A DNA stretch of 64,000 nt. Origin: Allobosea sp. OK403. Its GTDB lineage: Bacteria; Pseudomonadota; Alphaproteobacteria; Rhizobiales; Beijerinckiaceae. The first letter of the stretch is position 1. Each line of letters starts with the position of its first letter. The notes under the pieces are model-generated. The model made no database searches. It saw only the letters and a list, made by a program, of their open reading frames with translations, and was not told the origin of the DNA. The position numbers and the translations under genes were made by a program. Positions 61,453 to 64,000 of the stretch are shown here, piece after piece. The DNA lies in the NCBI RefSeq assembly GCF_900113835.1, contig NZ_FOQV01000003.1, positions 62,001 through 126,000 on the forward strand, given 5' to 3'.

Positions 61453-62328
61453 TCAAAGAGCGAGAGCAGGATGCGAGCGCGGCGCAAGGCCCAGTTCCGC
61501 GAAACGGACCATGGCCAGGCCCTGAGGCGGCACGAAGCTCATCAGCGCCGCATGCTCCAATGGCCGCGTCGCGACGACCGGGTCGAGCCCCATCAACTCC
61601 TCGTCGATGAAGCCCGGATGGCACATGACGAGATGAGCCGGCCCCGGCGCGACCAGGAAGCGCGCGAGATCGGCCCGGAAATCGCGAGCGGGATCGAAGG
61701 GCGAGACGCCGGAAAAGCCGCGATTGACCGGAATACCGCGCCTCAGGGCCGATCCGCGCAAGCCCCACGCCAGGCCGGCGATGACCAGCGCCTTGCCGAT
61801 GGCGACGCCGCGCCGGCGGATCGCGGCGGTCGTGTCGGCGGGATCGCGCAGATAGACCGCGCCCTCCCGATAGCGCCCCTGCAGCGCCGCCAGCACCGCG
61901 CCGCGCACGCCGGGCAGGACATGGACATGCTGGTGTCCGTCGAGGAAATCCGGCGCACGCCCCATCGCATCCTCGAAGGCGTCAAGCTGGCGCGCGATCT
62001 CGGCGGCAATCTCCGCGCGCGCCGCGCCGGACAGGAGCGCGGCCCGCGCCAGGTCGCCCAGCTTCGGCAGGACGCCATTGGCGGCCAGGCGCTGCATCGC
62101 GCCGAGCGGAGCGGCACAGGTCAGGTTCAGATGCAGCCCGAGATCCGCCCTGCCCGCTTGCGCCGCAAAGGCGCCGGCGAAGGACTTCCAATGCGGGCGG
62201 TTGGTCATCGCGCCCGCCGCCGAGAGCTTGCCGGCTTCGAGCAAGGACAGGATCGAGCGGCTGACCCCCTCCGTCAGGGCGAAATCGTCGGCGCAGAGAA
62301 TGAAGCCGGTCGTCATCTCGTCTGTCAT
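61453..62328 (-). CDS. ChbG/HpnK family carbohydrate deacetylase
   Basis: A 291-residue metal-dependent deacetylase of the YdjC/ChbG/HpnK family, which removes N-acetyl groups from sugars or hopanoid-linked sugars. The metal ligands are in FILCADDFALTEGV (the Asp pair) and GHQHVHVLPGVRGAVL (the His pair), with a late CHPGF motif. HpnK members are linked to hopanoid head-group modification. The ATG at 62328 is preferred; a second ATG at 62316 is close. It is divergent from a glycosyltransferase of the polyprenyl-phosphate type, and the two may modify the same lipid-linked sugar. Confidence 0.9.
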   Translation of the reverse strand: MTDEMTTGFILCADDFALTEGVSRSILSLLEAGKLSAAGAMTNRPHWKSFAGAFAAQAGRADLGLHLNLTCAAPLGAMQRLAANGVLPKLGDLARAALLSGAARAEIAAEIARQLDAFEDAMGRAPDFLDGHQHVHVLPGVRGAVLAALQGRYREGAVYLRDPADTTAAIRRRGVAIGKALVIAGLAWGLRGSALRRGIPVNRGFSGVSPFDPARDFRADLARFLVAPGPAHLVMCHPGFIDEELMGLDPVVATRPLEHAALMSFVPPQGLAMVRFAELGLAPRSHPALAL

Positions 62329-62553
62329 CCCTGGTTCATCTGCGATCGGATAGTGGCCGCAGCGGCGAGCCGGCCCGGAATAATCGGGTCGCAGGCCGGC
62401 AGGCCTCGCTCTCACCGCCCTTGTGAGCGCGCCAGCTTTACGGTTCTGTGCGGAAAGCGTCATCCCTCGTCGCGCAGCGAGCCGCAAGGCCTCGTCGCGC
62501 AAGCCCTTGTCGAGCAAGCGCCTATCCAGATCTGCGCCTGAGAGGTTCTGTTC

Positions 62554-63588
62554 GTGTCCGAGACGTCGCCCATCCCTCCTTCGGAAACCCCGCGCGCCCG
62601 GGCCGGCCGGCCGGAATTGTCAATCGTCGTGCCCGTCCATGACGAGGCTGACAATCTGCCGATCCTGGTCGAACGGCTCAAGACGGTGCTGGCGGGCGCG
62701 GTCTCGTCCTGGGAGCTGGTCTGCGTCGATGACGGCAGCCGCGATGGCACGCTGTCCGTGCTGAAGCTGCTGAGTGCCAGCGATCCCCGGATCAGCGCCG
62801 TCTCGTTCAGCCGCAATTTCGGCAAGGAGATCGCCATCGCGGCCGGGCTCGACCATGCCTCGGGCGATGCGGTCGTGATCATGGATGCCGATCTGCAGCA
62901 TCCGCCGGAGACGATCCTGGTCTTCCTGGAGAAATGGCGCGGCGGCTTCCTGAACATCTACGGCCAGCGCGCCAGCCGGGCCGGCGAGGGCGCCCTCAAG
63001 CGCAATCTCGCCAGGGCGTTCTACAAGCTGTTTGCGAGCTTCGGCGAAACCGAACTGCCTGAAGGCGCCGGCGATTTTCGCCTGCTCGACCGCAAGGTGG
63101 TCGACGCGCTGCGTGCCCTGCCGGAACGGGCGCGCTTCTCCAAGGGGCTCTATGCCTGGGTCGGCTTCCCCTCAACCGGCGTGACCTTCGAGGTCGCCGA
63201 GCGCCAGCATGGCGAGACCAAGTTCCGCTTCGGCAAGCTGTTCAGCTTCGCCTTCGACGGATTGTCGTCCTTCTCGACCGTGCCCTTGAAGATCGCGACC
63301 TGGGCCGGCGTCGTGATCGCCGTCATCTCGACGCTTTCGGCCGCCTTCTTCCTGCTGCGCACGGTCTTCTTCGGCACCGACCTGCCCGGCTTCCCCTCGC
63401 TGATCGTCTCGATCATGTTCTTTTCCGGCATCCAGCTGATCTCGCTGGGCATGATCGGCGAATATGTCGGGCGCATCTTCGCCGAGGTGAAGCGCCGGCC
63501 GCTTTATCTGATCGGCGAGCGCGTCGGTTTCGACGCCCGCACCGTCGACCATCCGCGCGGCGATGCCCTGCCGCCCTTGATCCGGTAG
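62554..63588 (+). CDS. GT2 glycosyltransferase (DPM1/ArnC/GtrB-like)
   Basis: A 344-residue family 2 glycosyltransferase that adds a sugar to a polyprenyl phosphate carrier. The GT-A catalytic domain shows LSIVVPVHDEADNLP, VCVDDGSRDGT and the metal-binding MDADLQHPP; LPEGAGDFRLLDRKV is the acceptor loop. Two membrane helices lie near the C-terminus (about 250-272 and 282-308), as in ArnC and GtrB. Translation starts at GTG 62554. It is divergent from a ChbG/HpnK deacetylase. The sugar donor cannot be told. Confidence 0.92.
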   Translation: MSETSPIPPSETPRARAGRPELSIVVPVHDEADNLPILVERLKTVLAGAVSSWELVCVDDGSRDGTLSVLKLLSASDPRISAVSFSRNFGKEIAIAAGLDHASGDAVVIMDADLQHPPETILVFLEKWRGGFLNIYGQRASRAGEGALKRNLARAFYKLFASFGETELPEGAGDFRLLDRKVVDALRALPERARFSKGLYAWVGFPSTGVTFEVAERQHGETKFRFGKLFSFAFDGLSSFSTVPLKIATWAGVVIAVISTLSAAFFLLRTVFFGTDLPGFPSLIVSIMFFSGIQLISLGMIGEYVGRIFAEVKRRPLYLIGERVGFDARTVDHPRGDALPPLIR

Positions 63589-63615
63589 ACGGCGAAGCTG
63601 CATGGCCGCACTGGA

Positions 63616-63658
63616 CCATCCTTCGAGACGCCGCTATGCGGCTTCTCAGGATGAGGGC
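63616..63658. repeat. Short palindromic repeat ahead of murJ
   Basis: CCATCCTTCGAGACGCC to GGCTTCTCAGGATGAGGG: ATCCT and AGGAT pair at the ends, and GCCGC/GCGGC in the centre around TAT. It is of REP size and lies between the glycosyltransferase and murJ genes. Confidence 0.5.
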
Positions 63659-63687
63659 TGAGGTTCCAGGCCGCCCCAAGGCACGCA

Positions 63688-64000
63688 ATGTTCAGAAAAA
63701 TCCTCTCCGTCGGCGGCTTCACGCTGCTCTCGCGCCTCTCGGGCTTCGTGCGCGACATCGTGCTGGCGGCCGTGCTCGGCGCCGGCCCGCTGATGGATGC
63801 GTTTTCGGTCGCGCTGCGCCTGCCCAACCATTTCCGCGCGATCTTCGGCGAAGGCGCCTTCAACCAGGCCTATATCCCCGCCTATGCCCGGATCAGGCAG
63901 CAGGCCGGAGAGGCCGCCGCCACGCTCTTCGCCGACCGGGTCTTCACCCTGAACCTGATCGTCCAGATCGTCCTGCTCGGGCTCGCCCTGCCCTTCATGC
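63688..64000 (+). CDS. murJ: MurJ/MviN lipid II flippase, 5' part
   Basis: The first 104 residues of a MurJ/MviN family flippase, which moves lipid II across the inner membrane for peptidoglycan synthesis; the gene runs off the window. SVGGFTLLSRLSGFVRDIVL, AFSVALRLPNHFRAIFGEGAF and NQAYIPAY are the family's N-terminal signatures, including the Arg residues needed for transport. The ATG at 63688 begins the known N-terminus. It follows the glycosyltransferase by 99 bases on the same strand. Confidence 0.92.
   Translation, partial: MFRKILSVGGFTLLSRLSGFVRDIVLAAVLGAGPLMDAFSVALRLPNHFRAIFGEGAFNQAYIPAYARIRQQAGEAAATLFADRVFTLNLIVQIVLLGLALPFM

Overview
The window is a high-GC chromosomal segment of an alphaproteobacterium, most probably of the order Hyphomicrobiales (Rhizobiales) and possibly Bosea-like. 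The genus is a guess. The order is supported by a MucR/Ros regulator, DUF1491, DUF2336 and YcgN family proteins, an IF-1/RNA helicase/cold-shock cluster, two exact CtrA-type boxes (TTAA-N7-TTAA), and several families of intergenic palindromes of the kind common in these genomes. No rRNA, tRNA, CRISPR array or complete insertion sequence was recognised.

Layout. 1-0.8 kb: the 3' part of a reverse transcriptase gene that is clearly more AT-rich than its surroundings and is probably the edge of an acquired island. 1.2-7 kb: MalY/PatB-type aminotransferase, FAD-linked oxidase, TrmA/RlmD-like RNA methyltransferase, cysteine synthase. 7-13.7 kb: secreted protein, CorA-type transporter, a translationally coupled acyl-CoA dehydrogenase/SDR set, TsaC/Sua5. 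13.7-20 kb: LysR regulator, isonitrile-hydratase-like protein, AcuI-like reductase, MFS transporter, SleB-type wall hydrolase. 20-26.5 kb: repeat-containing secreted protein, then infA, a DEAD-box helicase and a cold-shock gene on one strand, then a HAD hydrolase/ArsR pair divergent from a quinone oxidoreductase. 26.7-34.6 kb: pyruvate phosphate dikinase, an antitoxin gene that seems fused to the tail of a lost toxin, a cysteine-cluster protein, a PBP1A-type penicillin-binding protein and coupled DUF1214/DUF1254 genes. 34.6-41 kb: small envelope genes, DUF2336, DUF1491 and a membrane sensor kinase resembling the DivJ/PleC group. The DUF2336 and kinase genes each have an exact CtrA box upstream. 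SufE follows. 41-43 kb: Lrp regulator divergent from alanine dehydrogenase. 43-51.7 kb: an oligopeptide-type ABC transporter operon whose last coupled gene is a GH51 arabinofuranosidase, followed by an ArsR-like regulator. 52-64 kb: FAD oxidoreductase, SRPBCC protein, MucR regulator, oligopeptidase B, acidic membrane protein, Fe/Mn superoxide dismutase, chemotaxis receptor, ChbG/HpnK deacetylase divergent from a polyprenyl-type glycosyltransferase, and the start of murJ.

The clearest functional unit is the arabinofuranoside uptake and hydrolysis operon. It looks like a peptide-family transporter adapted to sugar oligomers, with its own glycosidase and regulator. The intergenic space is unusually rich in structured repeats. 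One family keeps an 18-11-18 hairpin geometry while its arm sequences change in a compensated way, which argues for selection or copying at the level of structure. Nothing in the window is provably a new system. The best leads are the truncated reverse transcriptase, the toxin-antitoxin fusion scar, the CtrA-linked kinase cluster and the covarying hairpins.
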